64,000 nucleotides of DNA, from NCBI GenBank assembly GCA_018697195.1, contig JAGMWU010000039.1:1-64000 (forward strand). Direction: 5' to 3'. Source of the DNA: Certhia americana (taxonomy: Eukaryota > Chordata > Aves > Passeriformes > Certhiidae). Numbering within the stretch: position 1 is the first letter of the stretch; each line of letters begins with the position of its first letter. Made by a program: the position numbers and the translations under genes. Below the pieces are notes generated by a model. The model saw only the letters and a list, made by a program, of their open reading frames with translations, was not told the DNA's origin and made no database searches. Of this stretch, positions 61,131 to 64,000 are shown in pieces.

Positions 61131-64000
61131 ATTCTTTCCACCAAACCCAAACTCTCTTCACTTTCTATTGTTAATAAGTTAAAGTATTTAGCAAGCTTTT
61201 GGCCAGCACCAAACCCCAAACCAGTGTTTTCAAAAGTACATTCTATTGTGTAACACTACTATTTCCTTTTTTCCCTTATTTTGGGACCTCATAGCACAGT
61301 CCTTTATTAAAGTTATTTTTTTCAGCCTTAAAATTTCCTCTGACCTTTGTCTTGTGAATGTCCAATATTATTTTCATAAAACATTTGAAATTATCTGTAA
61401 AGGATACACAGAAGTCCTTCTTTTCAGAAGTGAGTGATTTGCCCAAAACCTATTCTCCTGTCACATCTACTCCACAGAAAAACACTGGTAATATCTCAAA
61501 AGATAAAGATGGTACTGACTACAGAAAGGAGTTTGACTCATTTCTGGGGCAGCAGCTGTAGCATGCTGCACTCAAGAATGCCAAGGAAATTTTGTTTTTC
61601 CTGTTCTGAAATAAAAAGTAGCTCTAAGAGAACTTCTAAAAGTAATTTCTACTGCCTAGTGGGTTAAACCAGACGGTGGAAAATAGTAGATTTACAATTA
61701 CCTATATGTCATTATATCAAGATGCTATGATCCTTTCTGATTAGAGCACCATTTTCTCTGCAACATGTTTGTTTCATAAGGAGAGTAGGACTGTGTAGAG
61801 TGGCCCAATGACATAGCAAGGGCAATTCTGAATTTGGAATTTCTGAACTTTTCAGGACTTGATTTGCAAACCAAATAGCATTAAAAATACATCCCACACT
61901 GCTGCTAATTTGCAGTTTATAGTATAATTGTAGTAACATCTGTGCTATTGGATTACTGCAAAATTCTGTGCAAAGGAAGGCATGACTATTAATTGTACCT
62001 TACATAATTAAAGGCCTAGCTTGATATTCATATGACCTCATGACTGAACTCATGTAGCATTATCCTGATGCAGATGCTGTTTTCCCCAAAAATGGATCTT
62101 ACTACTTAAAACAATGGATGGCAATGCCCAATGGTTGGCAGTGCGGGGCATCTTTTGTTAACAGCGTTTGACATGGGAAATATTCATGAATAAGATTACC
62201 ACAGTTCTTTTGTCAGTCTGGTTTAGATACAGAAACTCATTAGTTTATCCTTCTTGCTTGTTTAGCTTCAGTTTCATCAGGCATGGTAGGAACTGTGGTG
62301 CCCATTCTATATCAGCTGGAAGTGGGATATACCTTGGATGAAATGAGAAACTAGCATGAAACTCTTCCCTCAACGTATCATCTTGTTTACCTGAGTACTC
62401 CATTCCAGGCAGAACTAGGAGGCTGCAAACAAAAGGAGCACATTGCACAGACAGAGGAAACACATGATTGTTAAAAAAAGTTGTCATAATGAAAAAGGAG
62501 CGACGCCTTTACAAATCCTATAACTCTAACACATAGATGCTTTTACACATCACACTGAATGACAACACAGAAAACTATTCCCATTGTAGCTAAATGTTGC
62601 AGACAAACTATTAAATAGATATATAGAGCATTAGAGAAAATGAGTGACTGCAGCATGAAGGGTAATTATTTATGTCTGAGTTTCACAATGGAAAAATATT
62701 CTGAAGAAATAGAGCTGAACTGAAAGAAAAAAACGAGTTTAGGATGACACTTAAACGTGCTTGATCCCAACTCTTCTCAATTATATTCAAAACTGAAAAA
62801 GAATCGTAATTCATACTCGCCCCAAACTAAAGATAACTGGAAGTATACCATTGCCACATCTTTGGAAAATGATCAAGTCTTTCCCTTTAAAGAAGTAAAG
62901 ACATTTCAGGACGAGACAGTCTTTCTTACACCAAAGTCCTAATTGAAAGAACATGGCATGACCTGAAGCAAAATGTTAATTAAAACCATTCTGCATTTAT
63001 TTTCCAAGCAAAGTCTTTTTGTCTGACTTTTATAGATTAATTTGACACACTCTCTTCCCTTGCCTGGAAAGTTCTGGGGTTTTCTGTTTATTCTGTACAA
63101 AGCATGAAATTATTGTCCTTAAAGCTTTGTTCTTTCCAGTTGCATGAAATTTAGCAACATTTTCAAACATATTTGTAAGATGATGAAGGCCAGAGCTGAC
63201 ATATGAAAAACACATGATTGTGACCATTTAAACAGAACAAATCCATACTCAGTATACATGAAAACCTGCACTTTAGCAGCTATTGAATTTTTTTTGTCCT
63301 CAAAGCACTAAGCTACCAATTAACACAACACACCTTCATGTTTTGATGGAAAATCAGCTGCACAAAAAGTACTGTTATAAATCCCTCCATCATCATCATC
63401 CAACACAAACACATTTCTCTATTTGCATGCACAAGAAAGTACAGTTTATTCAGAAAGGCTTGGAAAAAAATTCACTCTATGTTTATTTTTCTAATACTAC
63501 TCCTTTCTCTCTTAGTCTATATAGCCTCTTTTCTCTCATTTCCAATTTAAAAATATTGAGTTTCTTACCCCAACTGGCAACACAACTGAAAATGAGATTC
63601 CTTCTAATCCTATAACCTAAATTCTCAGGTTCTAGCAGAAGACTGACACTTTTTAGAGCACTGAACATTATCCCCTTACTTCCTGCCATCCAGAAAACTC
63701 TCCTGTGTCTAATTTCAAGGACACATTTAAACACACCAGCCCTAAAATCAACCAAGTTGCATAAAGTGTAAAGAGATTTTGTTTTTCTGGGAGGCCAACA
63801 ACATGGTGGGACTTGGGCAGACCATTTCATACCCAGTAAAACTTTTATTCCCTTTTAATATGTTGCCCACCAAAACAAGCACAGGCAGAAAAGACCAAGA
63901 AATTCAAGAATTAAACCCAGATTTTCAGAAGATCATCAAAAACAATTAAAATAAACCCCAAATCATAAATATGAATTACATACCATGGAGAAAAAACAGA

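Larger units (their letters stand above)
57351..64000. other. Non-coding unique stretch to window end
   Basis: No gene or transposon is supported. Items seen are a small hairpin at 58098-58115 (GGAGGAC, acaa, GTCCTCC), an A/G-rich run near 59.70-59.74 kb, a GC-elevated patch at 60.03-60.31 kb, and a Y-box plus TATA-like pair at 61.09-61.13 kb. Open frames are short and unrecognised. Confidence 0.55.

Overview
This window looks like non-coding nuclear DNA from a bird: either a gene desert or part of a very large intron. The background is AT-rich and full of short stops in all six frames. It holds no recognisable exon series, no rRNA or tRNA gene, and no bacterial or organellar features. The best lineage evidence is the repeats. 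All recognisable LINE fragments belong to the CR1 family, which dominates bird and other reptile genomes. They end in the expected 3' tails, and one keeps a decayed piece of CR1 reverse-transcriptase reading frame. There is no Alu, B1/B2 or recognisable L1. Two very old CORE-SINE/MIR-like remnants are also present, as expected in any amniote. Sparse CR1 and low repeat content favour a bird over a turtle or crocodilian, but the species cannot be fixed from this sequence.

Layout. 1-6.4 kb: unique AT-rich DNA with a MIR-like remnant, a (CAA)n tract, a G-quadruplex motif and a TTTC repeat. 6.47-6.77 kb: a CR1 3' end (+). 6.8-18.7 kb: unique DNA with A- or T-rich tracts, a compound CA/TA/TGTA/TCTA microsatellite and a strand-asymmetric purine-rich stretch. 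18.7-22.2 kb: a MIR-like remnant, an old CR1/L3-like tail, a second purine-rich stretch and a short CR1 tail. 22.37-23.82 kb is the most structured part. Two CR1 fragments lie tail to tail around a CpG-dense pocket and a GT-rich minisatellite that contains a 10-N assembly gap. 23.8-52.5 kb: almost 29 kb in which I recognise no transposon, only simple repeats and several perfect hairpins. 52.56-53.59 kb: a longer CR1 fragment (-) with reverse-transcriptase remnants. 53.6-64 kb: unique DNA with one more short CR1 tail (-) near 57.2 kb.

No set of genes works together here, and I found no candidate for a new multi-gene system. The observations worth checking are structural: the 22.4-23.8 kb repeat, CpG and minisatellite locus; several perfect short-loop hairpins (best 41817-41847, 14-bp stem with 3-nt loop); a tandem pair of hairpins at 28.7 kb; and a few weak exon-like or promoter-like signals. 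Coordinates of old repeat fragments are approximate, because they come from reading rather than alignment.
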